Of a DNA stretch of 64,000 nucleotides, positions 36,440-45,048 are shown in pieces; within the stretch, counting starts at the first letter, position 1; the number at the start of each line of letters is the position of its first letter. The translations under genes and the position numbers were made by a program. The notes under the pieces were generated by a model. The model did not search any database, was not told the origin of the DNA, and worked only from the letters and a program-made list of their open reading frames with translations. Location: positions 1 to 64,000 of the forward strand of contig NZ_JBBCAT010000003.1 of assembly GCF_037203705.1 (NCBI RefSeq), read 5' to 3'. The stretch comes from Prosthecomicrobium sp. N25 (GTDB lineage: Bacteria; Pseudomonadota; Alphaproteobacteria; Rhizobiales; Ancalomicrobiaceae).

Positions 36440-36829
36440 ATGAAGTGCCCCATCGACGGCGAGAACCTGGTCATGGCGGACCGCCAGGGCATCGAAATCG
36501 ACTACTGCCCCAAGTGTCGCGGCGTGTGGCTCGACCGGGGCGAACTGGACAAGATCATCGAGCGGGCCTCGCCGCAGGCCGCCCCGCCCCCCTCCCCGCC
36601 CGCCGCGCCGGCCGGAACGCCGACCTTCGGTGGCGGCGGCTTCCCCCCGCCGGGAGGCGCTCCTCGCGGCTACGACGCGCCCCGCGGCTACGACGCGCCA
36701 CGCTACCGTGACGACGACGATGACGACGACCGCCGCCGCCACGCGGGATACGACCCGCGCTACGGTGGGAGCCATCACCATCCCCCCCGCAAGAAGTCCA
36801 TCCTCGGCGAGATCTTCGACTTCGACTGA
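36440..36829 (+). CDS. zf-TFIIB-type zinc-finger protein
   Basis: Protein of 129 residues. The N-terminal domain (residues 1-45) has a four-Cys zinc ribbon, MKCPIDGENLVMADRQGIEI then YCPKCRGVWLDRGELDKIIE, typical of the bacterial zf-TFIIB family (pfam13453); only three of the expected Cys positions are clearly spaced, with Cys3 as the first. The rest is low-complexity: Pro/Ala, Gly, two RGYDAP units, an Asp run (RDDDDDDDRRR) and His-rich KSILGEIFDFD end. Role unknown. The ATG at 36440 is the natural start; upstream codons lack similarity. Confidence 0.75.
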   Translation: MKCPIDGENLVMADRQGIEIDYCPKCRGVWLDRGELDKIIERASPQAAPPPSPPAAPAGTPTFGGGGFPPPGGAPRGYDAPRGYDAPRYRDDDDDDDRRRHAGYDPRYGGSHHHPPRKKSILGEIFDFD

Positions 36830-36930
36830 AGCGCCCGACGCCCAGGCGGCGGCAAGGCTCTTCCCCCCGGCGTCGGCCGGCCGTAGCTTCGGGGCCGGCG
36901 CCGGCACGGCCGGCCATCGCGGAGATCACC

Positions 36931-37224
36931 ATGTCGTTCTTCAAGAAGCTCTTCGGCCTCGGCGGCGGCGCGGAGGGTGGTCAGGCTCCCGCCAAGCCCG
37001 CCGGCCGGCAGGAGCACAACGGCTTCACCATCGAGGCGACGCCCTTCGTCGAGGGCGGCCAGCACCAGGTCTGCGGCGTCATCTCCAAGGAGGTCGACGG
37101 CGTCCGGCGCGAGCACCGCTTCATCCGCGCCGATCGCTTCGCCTCCAAGGACGACGCCGTGGACATGACCTTTCGCAAGGCCCGCCAGGTGATCGACGAG
37201 CGCGGCGACCGCGTCTTCGACTGA
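36931..37224 (+). CDS. HlyU-family protein
   Basis: Protein of 97 residues of the HlyU family (pfam10115). MSFFKKLFGLGGG opens it, followed by HNGFTIEATPFVEGGQHQVCG, DGVRREHRFIRADRF and a C-terminal MTFRKARQVIDERGDRVFD helix, all family landmarks. In vibrios an unrelated-length HlyU activates hemolysin genes; in alphaproteobacteria this short form is common and its role is unclear. The gene stands alone between the zinc-finger and Uma2 genes. Confidence 0.85.
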   Translation: MSFFKKLFGLGGGAEGGQAPAKPAGRQEHNGFTIEATPFVEGGQHQVCGVISKEVDGVRREHRFIRADRFASKDDAVDMTFRKARQVIDERGDRVFD

Positions 37225-37262
37225 TCTCGCCAGGCGAGCCGGCACGCGCTACTCTTCCGGGC

Positions 37263-37838
37263 ATGAACGCAAGGACCATCCTCTCCGCCGACGGTCGCGT
37301 CCGCCGCGCCTTCACGGTGTCGGACCTCTTCCGCATGGTCGAGGCCGGCATCGTCGGCGAGGACGAGCGGATCGAGGTCGTCGCCGGAGAGCTCTTCCCG
37401 ATGGCCGCCAAGGGCATCCGCCACGAGGTGCTGAAACAGCACCTCAACCTTCACCTCGCGCTTGCGCTCCCGGCCGGCTTCACCTTCATCCCGGAGCCGG
37501 GCTGGACGCTCTCCGAGCTCCTCTATCTGGAGCCCGACTACCTGGTCTTCCCCGCGCGCCTCGGCTTCGCCGAGGTGAAAGGCCCGCAAGCGCTCCTGGT
37601 GATCGAGGTCGCGGACTCGAGCCTCGGCTACGACCTCGGCCGCAAGCCCGCCCTCTACGCCGCCGAGGGCGTGCGGGAATACTGGGTCGTCGACGCCCAG
37701 TCCCGGGAGACGCACGTCCACCGGGAGCCCGCGGGTACCGGCTACGCCTCCGTCCGCATCTACCCGGCGGCCGTGGAGCTGACGGCGGCGCTGATCCCCG
37801 GGTTCAAGGTCCGGATGGCCGACCTGCCGGAGACCTGA
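37263..37838 (+). CDS. Uma2-family restriction-endonuclease-fold protein
   Basis: Protein of 191 residues of the Uma2 (DUF820) family with a PD-(D/E)xK nuclease fold. The core shows EDERIEVVAGEL, the metal-site Asp in LEPDYLVFP, VIEVADSSLGYDLGRK and YAAEGVREYWVVD. These proteins are abundant in cyanobacteria and some other bacteria; activity and target are mostly untested. It follows the HlyU gene by 38 bases and may share its transcript. Confidence 0.9.
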   Translation: MNARTILSADGRVRRAFTVSDLFRMVEAGIVGEDERIEVVAGELFPMAAKGIRHEVLKQHLNLHLALALPAGFTFIPEPGWTLSELLYLEPDYLVFPARLGFAEVKGPQALLVIEVADSSLGYDLGRKPALYAAEGVREYWVVDAQSRETHVHREPAGTGYASVRIYPAAVELTAALIPGFKVRMADLPET

Positions 37839-37854
37839 CCTTCCGCCGCAGACC

Positions 37855-38379
37855 TCAGGCGGGCCGGAGATCCGGGACGGCACCCATGAAGTCGCGCTTG
37901 CCGATGTCGATGCCGGCCTGGCGCAGGATCGCGTAGGCCATGCAAAGGTGGAAGTGGAAGTTCGGCATCACGAAATGGAGAAGGTAGGCCTCGCCCGGCA
38001 TCTTCATCTGGTTGGGGCCGACCGGGAACACGATTTCGCGGCCCGCGCCCGCATCGACCGCGGACGGCTCCAGGCCCTTCACGAAGGCGACGGTCCTCTC
38101 GATCCGGCCCTTCAGCTCCTCGATCGTCTTCTCCGTGTCGTCGTACTTCGGGGCCTCGTCCCCGGCGAGCCGCGCCGCGCCGTTCTTGGCGAAGTCGCAA
38201 GCGATCTGCACTTGCCGCGACAGCGCGAACATGTCCGGGATCAGCCGGGTGGCGCCGAGCACCGCAGGGTCGATCTTCTTCGCCACGCAATGGGCCGCGG
38301 CCTTGTCGAGGATGGCGGAGAGCGCCTCCAGCGAGCGGACGAAGACGGGCACGGACGCGGTGTGCAGGCTGAGCGACAT
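37855..38379 (-). CDS. DUF1993-family protein
   Basis: Helical cytoplasmic protein of 174 residues. MSLSLHTASVPVFVRSLEAL, LGATRLIPDMFALSRQVQIACDFAK and FHFHLCMAYAILRQAGIDIGKRDFMG are signatures of DUF1993, a DinB-like four-helix-bundle family often annotated only as hypothetical. The His pair in NFHFHLC could bind metal as in DinB relatives (inference). It is convergent with the Uma2 gene, with 16 bases between. Confidence 0.85.
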   Translation of the reverse strand: MSLSLHTASVPVFVRSLEALSAILDKAAAHCVAKKIDPAVLGATRLIPDMFALSRQVQIACDFAKNGAARLAGDEAPKYDDTEKTIEELKGRIERTVAFVKGLEPSAVDAGAGREIVFPVGPNQMKMPGEAYLLHFVMPNFHFHLCMAYAILRQAGIDIGKRDFMGAVPDLRPA

Positions 38380-38614
38380 GGAAATCCTCTCGGGCGGGTC
38401 CGGCGATCGGCCGGCGCGGGAGCCTGTCCTACCGCGCGCGGTCGCCCCCGTCCACGGCGCCGGCCGGAGGCGAAGGGCCGCAACCTTGCCCGCCCCCCGG
38501 CGCGTGATAACCTCGCCGGCACGATCGGTCCCGCCCGCCGGCGGGCGCGAGCCGATGCCGACCTCTCCGGGCCCTGCCCGGTTCCGAAATCCTTTCCGAG
38601 GGTGTCCCTTGTCC

Positions 38615-39025
38615 ATGGCCGCCGAGACCGCTGCCCCTGCCGTCGACCAGCCGCGCGGCGACCTGACCGTCCGCACCATCGCGATGCCGGGCGACACCAA
38701 CGCCAACGGGGACATCTTCGGCGGCTGGGTGATGAGCCAGATGGACCAGGCCGGCGGCATCGCCGGCGTGGAGCGGGCGCAGGGCCGCGTCGTCACGGTC
38801 GCGGTCGATGCCATGACCTTCATCCGCCCGGTCAAGGTGGGCGACGTCCTCTGCGTCTATACCGAGGTCGAGACCGTGGGCCGCACCTCGATGAAGATCC
38901 ACATCGAGGCCTGGGCGCGCCGCTTCATGACCAATCATCGGGAGAAGGTCACGGACGCCACCTTCACCTTCGTGGCAATCGACGAGGACCGTCGGCCCCG
39001 CCCCGTTCCGCCGAAGGCCGACTGA
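38615..39025 (+). CDS. Acyl-CoA thioesterase, YciA-like hotdog fold
   Basis: Hotdog-fold thioesterase of 136 residues. The catalytic loop and helix read NANGDIFGGWVMSQMDQAGG (about residues 29-48), with the Asp that activates water, and MTFIRPVKVGDVLCVYTEVE is the family core. YciA-type enzymes hydrolyse short and medium acyl-CoAs, working as dimers or hexamers in the cytoplasm. The ATG at 38615 is used; a TTG two codons earlier is also possible. Single gene. Confidence 0.92.
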   Translation: MAAETAAPAVDQPRGDLTVRTIAMPGDTNANGDIFGGWVMSQMDQAGGIAGVERAQGRVVTVAVDAMTFIRPVKVGDVLCVYTEVETVGRTSMKIHIEAWARRFMTNHREKVTDATFTFVAIDEDRRPRPVPPKAD

Positions 39026-39217
39026 GCGGCCGGCGGGCACGCACGGCCGGAGCCGAAGGCCTGCGGGGTCCGGCCGCGATAAGGTTCGGTGCAGGCGAGC
39101 TCCCTCGGGAACCCGCCCGCACCTGTCGCGTTGTGGATCGGACGGCTTGCAGCGCCGTCCGATACCTCATCCCTTCACGGTGCCAGCCGCGTCGGGACTA
39201 TATCGAGACGGAAATCC

Positions 39218-39631
39218 TCAGTTCTGGGCGACGGTCATGTCGCCGACCCGCTCCACACGCACCTTGGCGACGCCGCTGCCGATGAAGCCGAGCTGGGCGG
39301 CGGCGCCGCGGCTCACGTCGATGATCCGGCCGCGCACGAAGGGGCCGCGATCGTTGATGCGGAGGAGAACGGCCTTGCCGTTGGAGAGATTGGTGACCTT
39401 CACCCGTGTTCCCATCGGGTAGGTCCTGTGGGCGGCCGTCATGGCGTTCTGGTTGAATCGCTCGCCCGAGGCGGTCGGCCCGCCGTGGTGGCTGCCGCCG
39501 TAGAAGGAAGCCACGCCGACGGTGTCGGCGAGAGCGGAACCGCCTGAGGTCGCTGCGAGGCCGAGGCCGAGGATCGCGACGAGGGTGCGGGGGACGCGCG
39601 GGGCGCGCGCCGTCGTCAGAGCAGTGTTCAC
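39218..39631 (-). CDS. RlpA-like septal lytic transglycosylase/lipoprotein-type domain protein
   Basis: Secreted protein of 137 residues with a GTG start and a signal peptide (cleavage after ALA near residue 35). The double-psi beta-barrel domain has VGVASFYGGSHHGGPTASGE, TAAHRTYPMGTRVKVTNL and RINDRGPFVRGRIIDVSRGA, the RlpA pattern with the catalytic Asp in NDRGP and the preceding His. RlpA cleaves naked glycan strands at the septum or in the cell wall. No SPOR domain and no lipobox are present, so it is a short periplasmic form. Confidence 0.9.
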   Translation of the reverse strand: MNTALTTARAPRVPRTLVAILGLGLAATSGGSALADTVGVASFYGGSHHGGPTASGERFNQNAMTAAHRTYPMGTRVKVTNLSNGKAVLLRINDRGPFVRGRIIDVSRGAAAQLGFIGSGVAKVRVERVGDMTVAQN

Positions 39632-39826
39632 GTGTCGGTTCTCCGATGGGTTGAATGGGCCTCGAACCGCGATTTTCCGATCAGCTCGAGTTTTGATTGC
39701 CCCTAGTCCGTTGTCCTAGCTTGCGGTTGTGGTGATGAGCGCGCCAAACGGCGTGCCCGCGGCACATCCGGGCCGATCCGCCGCCCGCGGCGGCCGGTTC
39801 GGTCCGGGATGATCGAACGGTTCAGG

Positions 39827-40591
39827 TCAGGGGGATGATCCCTGCAGGATCTCGAAGGTCACGTCGACCTCCGCGCCGAGCGTCGCCTCGCCGGCTTCGA
39901 TCGGGGGCGCAGCGGCCTTGCTCGCCATCGGCCGCATGCGGGGCATCGGCATCTCGCGCGAAGTTTCCCGGATCTCCAGGACACGGCCGAGCCGAACGCC
40001 GGCCGCCGCCGCGTAGAGTTCCGCCCGCGCCCGGGCGGCCTTGACGGCCGAGGTCCTCGCCTCGTCGAGCCGCGCGTCGGCATCGCTGACCTCGAACGCG
40101 ATGCTATCGATGGTGTTTGCGCCCTTGCCGACGAGCCGGTCGATCACCGATCCGGCCTTGGCCACCGGCGAGATCTCCAGCGACAGCGCGTTGGTGACCG
40201 CGTAGCCGGAAACCTCCTGGACCTCGCGCCCGTTCACCTTCCGGCTGGCGTAGACCGGCTGGACGAGGAGGCGGGCCGTCGAGATCTTCCGCTTGTCGAT
40301 GCCCAGCGCCTCGGCCTCGGCGACCACCGCCGACACGGCCTTCGAGTTCTCCGCCAGGGCCTCCCCGGCGGTACGCGCCTCGGTCGCCACCCCGATGGTG
40401 AAGCGCACTACGTCCGGCACCGCCGTGACCTCGCCGCGCCCCGTGATCGTCAGGGAGGGCGAGACCGGCTCGGCGGCCTCGGCCGGTTGCACGCGGAGCG
40501 CGAGCACCCCGGTGAGCATCACGGCTGCGAGCGCGGTGGCCAGGCTGCCGGACCCTGAGAAAAAGCGCCGCCGCAGATACCGTAACGGCAT
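39827..40591 (-). CDS. SIMPL (DUF541)-domain periplasmic protein
   Basis: Exported protein of 254 residues: signal peptide MPLRYLRRRFFSGSGSLATA and following hydrophobic stretch, cleavage after AEA near residue 37. The SIMPL domain follows with SLTITGRGEVTAVPDVVRFT, EALGIDKRKISTARLLVQPVY, VSGYAVTNALSLEI and ARARAELYAAAAGVRLG. The family forms oligomeric periplasmic assemblies linked to envelope stress or signalling. ATG at 40591 with GGAAGGGG upstream is preferred over longer frames. Confidence 0.9.
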   Translation of the reverse strand: MPLRYLRRRFFSGSGSLATALAAVMLTGVLALRVQPAEAAEPVSPSLTITGRGEVTAVPDVVRFTIGVATEARTAGEALAENSKAVSAVVAEAEALGIDKRKISTARLLVQPVYASRKVNGREVQEVSGYAVTNALSLEISPVAKAGSVIDRLVGKGANTIDSIAFEVSDADARLDEARTSAVKAARARAELYAAAAGVRLGRVLEIRETSREMPMPRMRPMASKAAAPPIEAGEATLGAEVDVTFEILQGSSP

Positions 40592-40826
40592 CGCCGCAAC
40601 CCCTTCCCGCTCGGCCCGACGACCCGCCCGGAGCCCGGCACAGTGAGCCGGCTCCGGTAAAAACGCGTTTTGTTTCATGCGGATACTCACTTCACTCCGC
40701 CGTGATGATCTTTTTACCATACGGCGGATCATGTCCATATCGTGGCGCGCTTGTCCCCGTTCCTCCGGGGTGCTAGTGACCGACCACCCAATCGCGCCGC
40801 AACCTTGACGGTGGAAGGCACGCGAC

Positions 40827-40902
40827 GGGCCCGTAGCTCAACGGTTAGAGCTGGCCGCTCATAACGGTCTGGTTGCAGGTTCGAGTCCTGCCGGGCCCAC
40901 CA
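40827..40902 (+). tRNA. tRNA-Ile2 (anticodon CAU, lysidine type)
   Basis: A 76-base cloverleaf: acceptor GGGCCCG/CGGGCCC (7 bp), D arm GCTC/GAGC, anticodon stem GGCCG/CGGTC with loop CTCATAA (anticodon CAU), T arm GCAGG/CCTGC with TTCGAGT, and an encoded CCA end. The acceptor and overall sequence match tRNA-Ile whose CAU is modified to lysidine and reads AUA, not methionine tRNAs. Its 3' end adjoins IS remnants and accessory genes, as is usual for island integration sites. Confidence 0.93.
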
Positions 40903-41059
40903 CGCACACGAGTATTCTCTGATGTGTCAATTCCAGATGGAGATTGCCGGAGCCGCGGTAACACGGCCAGGCAGGCGGTTAGAGCGGGTCTCCATGGGCC
41001 GCTGATCGGGGGAATGGATCGGCCCAATCCAAGCCAGTGTCTCGGATCGCGATTTGTTC

Positions 41060-41690
41060 TTTCCTGATCTGTGGGTCGCGTCCCAAGCAACTGTTCAGGT
41101 CAGCCAAGAAGAGGAATGGACCCTTGCTCCCGCACGGGCTCCAGACCCTCGGGGGAAGGGCTCCATCCCGCACTCTCAGCTTCTCACCGTTCAAACAGAC
41201 ACGGGCGAGCTGGTCGTAGAGGAAGTTCATGACCCAGACGTCGTTGGGACGGCATGCCGGCTTTCGGTCGTCCCGAAGCTTTGCCCTGACCCGCCGCTAC
41301 GGCACCTTGTACCGGAGCTGAGGTTCCAACTCCCTGCAAAGCAGGTACGTTCTCTTGTGTTTCACCTGCCATCCCTCGCGCTGGAGCAGCACCTGGACGC
41401 CTGTAGCCGTACCGGACGCGCGTCGCACAGATCTCCCGGATGCGAGCCTTCGGACCGGCCCGACGCGAGCGGTAGTGGAAGGTAGACCTGTCGAGGGCGA
41501 GGATCCGGCAGGCTCGCTGGATCGACACGCCCCATACACCCCCGCACCGTGTCGACGAGCTTGCGCTTGCGACCAGGCCTCGGATTTTTCGGCGAACGAA
41601 TCCTGCACCATTCCTTGTCGAGGGAGAGGTCGGCAACCAGCCTCTCCAGCTTGGCGTTCAAGACGAGCCCGTCAGTTGAACCCATCCTGG
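41060..41690 (-). mobile_element. Decayed IS3-family insertion sequence
   Basis: Minus-strand fragments of an IS3/IS407-type transposase in several frames: the OrfA end LNAKLERLVADLSLDKE near 41660, OrfB start pieces near 41450-41580, and the catalytic-domain start RPNDVWVMNFLYDQLARV near 41230. In active elements the latter has MDF, whose Asp is a DDE catalytic residue; here it is Asn. Multiple frameshifts and no visible ends show an inactive relic. It fills the gap between the tRNA and the LysR gene and overlaps the LysR stop region. Confidence 0.75.
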
Positions 41691-42583
41691 ATGACATCCA
41701 GGCAGATCTGCCTGAAGCGCTGTCTCAACCATCGGTGGGCAGGATCGGCGTCCATGCGGGGATGCCAGATCAGCGAGATGGTCATCGGGTCGAGCGGGAA
41801 CGGCAGGGCAAGGGTGGCCATGCCGTGCCGCAGGCTCGTCGTATGGCGCTCGGGCACCGTCGCGACGAGGTCGGACCCCCGGGCCATCATGAGCGCAGCC
41901 GAAAAACCCGAGACGACCACCGCGATGCGCCGCCTGTGACCGACCGCCGCCAGCGCGTCGTCGACCGGACCAGGCGGTGCGCCCGGGCGCCCCGCATGGA
42001 CGTGACCGGCCGCCACATAGCCCGCAACGTCGATCGTCCCGGCGGCGAGCGGGTGACCCGCCCTGACCGCGCCAACGAAGCAATCCCTGAACAGCGCCTG
42101 CGCTTTGAGCTCCGGACCGAGCACGGGCCCCACGATCCCCGTCTCGAGATCGACCGTGCCCTCCCGGAGTGGCGTGCTGTCCCGCTCCGACTTCAAGACG
42201 AAGTCGAGGCGCAGACCCGGAGCCTCGTCGGCGAGCGCGGCGACGAGCGGGGCCCCGAACGTCTCCACGAAGCCGTCCCGGGTCCTGATCGTAAAGGCGC
42301 GCTCGATCGCCCGGGGATCGACCGGGCGTTCAGGTCGGAGCAAGTCTGCAGCGTCCTGCAGGAGGGGCGCGATGCGATCCCGCAGGGCGAGCGCGCGGGG
42401 TGTCGGGACGAGCCGGCGTCCGGCACGGACCAGGAGAGGATCGCCCGTCGCGGACCTGAGCCGCGCGAGCGTCCGGCTCATGGCCGACGGGCTGAGGCGA
42501 AGGCGCTCGGCCGCCACAGCCACGCTCTCGGTGGCGAGCAGGACGTCGAGTGCGACGAGCAGGTTCAGATCGGGAAGCGGCAT
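41672..42583 (-). CDS. LysR-family transcription regulator
   Basis: Regulator of 303 residues. The N-terminal winged helix-turn-helix (MPLPDLNLLVALDVLLATES, AERLRLSPSAMSRTLARLR) is followed by a ligand-binding domain (about residues 90-300). It is divergent from an MFS exporter gene with 129 bases between, a common LysR-target arrangement, so it probably controls that gene. The last codons abut IS3 remnants, so the C-terminus (CLDVIQDGFN) might have been slightly altered. A related LysR remnant lies at 49990. Confidence 0.9.
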   Translation of the reverse strand: MPLPDLNLLVALDVLLATESVAVAAERLRLSPSAMSRTLARLRSATGDPLLVRAGRRLVPTPRALALRDRIAPLLQDAADLLRPERPVDPRAIERAFTIRTRDGFVETFGAPLVAALADEAPGLRLDFVLKSERDSTPLREGTVDLETGIVGPVLGPELKAQALFRDCFVGAVRAGHPLAAGTIDVAGYVAAGHVHAGRPGAPPGPVDDALAAVGHRRRIAVVVSGFSAALMMARGSDLVATVPERHTTSLRHGMATLALPFPLDPMTISLIWHPRMDADPAHRWLRQRFRQICLDVIQDGFN

Positions 42584-42712
42584 GCACCGCAATCTAGCAC
42601 ACCCGCATTTGATACGGCGTTCCATGCAGCTATTTCCTGCAATTGCTGCGCGTTCCGCCTCATCAGCCGCGGCACTACAAGAGGCGAGGCAGAACCACCC
42701 AGAGGCGCAATC

Positions 42713-44206
42713 ATGACCACGACCCATGCCGACCCCGTTCCAGACATCGCCGAGAGCCAAGGCACGGCCGCCGCGTCCTTGCAGTTCGGGGGGCTCGCCT
42801 TGTCTGTCCTGCTGGCCTCGATCGGCACCAGTTCGGCGAATGTCGCGCTGCCGACACTGAGCGCGGCGTTCGCGGTGCCTTTCGCGGCCGTGCAATGGGT
42901 GGTGCTCGCCTATCTCCTGGCGATCGTCGTCCTGATCGTCATTGCGGGCGCGCTCAGTGATGGCTTCGGGCGGCGGCGAGTCCTGATGGCGGGTCTGATC
43001 CTGTTCGCGGTCGGATCGGCGATCTCGGGGGCGGCGCCGTCCTTCGCGCTCCTCGTCGGCGCCCGGGCGATCCAGGGTGCCGGGGCCGCCGCGATGCTGG
43101 CGCTGGCCCTCGCCTTCGTCAGCGAGGTAGTTCCGAAGGAGCGGATAGGACGCGTTATGGGAACCATGGGGGCGATCTCGGCCGCCGGCACGGCGTTCGG
43201 TCCGGCGCTCGGAGGATGGCTGATCGCCAGCGTGGGCTGGCCAGCCGTCTTCCTGGTCAACGTTCCGATCGCTTTCGCGGCCCTCGGCCTCGTGGCCCGG
43301 ACCCTGCCGCGGGACGCCGCCGCTGTGGCGGGGACACAGACGCGGTTCGATGCGGCGGGCGCCGTGACGCTGGGCCTGACCCTCGCCGCCTTCTGCTTCG
43401 CGACGACCGCCACGGCGCAGGCCGCCATCCCTCTGCTTGTCATCTGCGCGGCCGGTCTGGCGCTGCTGCTCAGGATCGAATCCCGTGCCGTCGTGCCGGT
43501 CATTCCGCTCGCGCTCCTGCGCGATCCGGTCCTGGCGCAGGGCCTGGCCCTCAATGCGCTGGTCTCCATGGTCATGATGGCGACCCTGGTGGTCGGACCC
43601 TTCCACCTCTCGCGCGCACTCGGCCTCGACCCGCCGCTGACCGGCATGGCCATGTCGGCCGGGCCGATCGTCTCGGCCTTGGCGGGTCGGCCGGCGGGGT
43701 GGTTGACGGACCGCTTCGGCCCGCCCGCGATGACCATCGGGGGTCTCGCCGCCATGACCCTGGGCGCGGCCCTCCTGGCCGCGTCGCCGGTGGCCTCGGG
43801 ACTGGCCGGCTACCTCGTCCCTCTCGTGGTGCTCACCGCCGGCTATGCCCTGCTACAGGCGTCCAACAACACGGCCATCATGGGCAGCGCCCAAGCGGAC
43901 CGGCGCGGGTCGGTCTCGGGCCTGCTCAATCTGACGCGATATATCGGCCTCCTGGCCGGCGCCTCCGGAGCGGCCGCTTTCTTCGCCATGGCCTCGGGGC
44001 TTGCACAGGATCCGTCTGCCGGCGCCGCTGCGGTCGCGTACGGCACGAGCCTGACCTTCGGCGCCGCCGCAGTGGCCACCGGCACCGCCGTGCTGGTCGC
44101 CGCTGCGCGGTGGGCGGGTTCTCCGCAGCACCGAAAAGCTGGACTACGAATGCTGCATAGACCGGATAAGGCGCTTCCACTTGCCGCGCGAAGCAAGTCA
44201 GGCTGA
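42713..44206 (+). CDS. MFS drug/metabolite exporter
   Basis: Major-facilitator protein of 497 residues with 14 predicted helices (DHA2-like). Loop 2-3 motif A is GALSDGFGRRRVLMAG, motif C-like GTAFGPALGGWLIASVGW is present in helix 5, and PAGWLTDRFGPP repeats motif A in the second half. These proteins use proton antiport to expel drugs or metabolites. The ATG at 42713 follows GAGGCGCAATC. The stop is 98 bases from the convergent lasso B gene; it could export a compound but the lasso cluster has its own ABC exporter. Confidence 0.9.
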   Translation: MTTTHADPVPDIAESQGTAAASLQFGGLALSVLLASIGTSSANVALPTLSAAFAVPFAAVQWVVLAYLLAIVVLIVIAGALSDGFGRRRVLMAGLILFAVGSAISGAAPSFALLVGARAIQGAGAAAMLALALAFVSEVVPKERIGRVMGTMGAISAAGTAFGPALGGWLIASVGWPAVFLVNVPIAFAALGLVARTLPRDAAAVAGTQTRFDAAGAVTLGLTLAAFCFATTATAQAAIPLLVICAAGLALLLRIESRAVVPVIPLALLRDPVLAQGLALNALVSMVMMATLVVGPFHLSRALGLDPPLTGMAMSAGPIVSALAGRPAGWLTDRFGPPAMTIGGLAAMTLGAALLAASPVASGLAGYLVPLVVLTAGYALLQASNNTAIMGSAQADRRGSVSGLLNLTRYIGLLAGASGAAAFFAMASGLAQDPSAGAAAVAYGTSLTFGAAAVATGTAVLVAAARWAGSPQHRKAGLRMLHRPDKALPLAARSKSG

Positions 44207-44304
44207 ATCCGGGTGGCTGGAGAGTTGCAGAGCTGCACTGCCGTTAAAGAGTGACGGTAATGCCTTGAGCGGCCGAACGTTTCTTTCAGCGTTCAGCCGC
44301 TTGC

Positions 44305-45048
44305 CTACCAGTCAGAGCTGGCCACGATCGTGTAACCCGCAGCTCGCGCGCCAAGGTCTGCGCAGATCCGGTCGCCGACTCGGCACCAGCAGTGCCCTGC
44401 CAGCGGGTAGAATTCGATTCCGACCACCAACTCGGCCGGAAGGCCGCGGGCCGCGAGGAGTCGCCAGGCCGCCAGGGCGATCTCTTTGCAGGCTGCGCCG
44501 GGCAGGCGGGCCGCCGCGGCAATCACCTCGCGGTCGATCGCCGCGACCGTCGCCAGGTCTGGCGACCGCGTCGGGGCGCCGCCGGTGCCGGGCCGGAACG
44601 CCGAAGCCGCCGCGCCGAAGCCGAAGATCCTGACAGCGAGCCGGGCGAGAATCAGCAGACCTGTCGCGGATGGACCGCAAATGTCTTGGGCTGCGAGGAA
44701 CGGTGCCAGGGCGACACGCGCCAAGATTCTGCGCATCCGGCGGCGAATCCGTCCCGAGCCGGTTTCGACCAGGCCGCGCCGCGCCAGATCGGCGCGGAAA
44801 GCGGCGAGATCGGCCGAGACCACGTCGAGGGGCACGCCGTAGTCGACAGCCACCGCGGCGGCCGCGTCCGCGGACGGTCCCGCTAGCATGCCGCGCAGCA
44901 TGTCGGCGGCGACGGCCGTCAAACCGTAGAATGCGCCGTCCAGGTCCACCAGTCGCGCACCACCGTCGGGCGCGGCGACCAGATGGACGCCGAGGGCGAG
45001 CCGGCAGTCAGGAAGGCCGCCGTGGCCCTGTGCTGCCGCGCCGTTCAT
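44305..45048 (-). CDS. Lasso peptide B protein: RRE fused to leader peptidase
   Basis: Protein of 247 residues that binds and removes the precursor leader. The N-terminal PqqD-like recognition element spans about residues 12-95; the C-terminal transglutaminase-like protease spans about 150-247. Catalytic residues are Cys187 (GAACKEIALAAW), His219 (GHCWCRV) and Asp231 (RICAD), spaced 32 and 12 residues apart, the same spacing as the Cys-His-Asp triad of McjB. Proteobacterial lasso clusters use this fused form, unlike actinobacterial split B1/B2. The ATG overlaps the cyclase stop (ATGA). Last gene of the cluster. Confidence 0.9.
   Translation of the reverse strand: MNGAAAQGHGGLPDCRLALGVHLVAAPDGGARLVDLDGAFYGLTAVAADMLRGMLAGPSADAAAAVAVDYGVPLDVVSADLAAFRADLARRGLVETGSGRIRRRMRRILARVALAPFLAAQDICGPSATGLLILARLAVRIFGFGAAASAFRPGTGGAPTRSPDLATVAAIDREVIAAAARLPGAACKEIALAAWRLLAARGLPAELVVGIEFYPLAGHCWCRVGDRICADLGARAAGYTIVASSDW

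Noticed and set aside
39026-39077. GCGGCCGG/CCGGCCGC pair as a terminator after the thioesterase gene
   Set aside because: The 36-base loop and lack of T-tract make it too weak to claim in GC-rich DNA.
40827-40902. Calling the tRNA a methionine tRNA because of its CAU anticodon
   Set aside because: The GGGCCC acceptor stem and body match lysidine-type tRNA-Ile2; initiator and elongator Met tRNAs have different acceptor stems.
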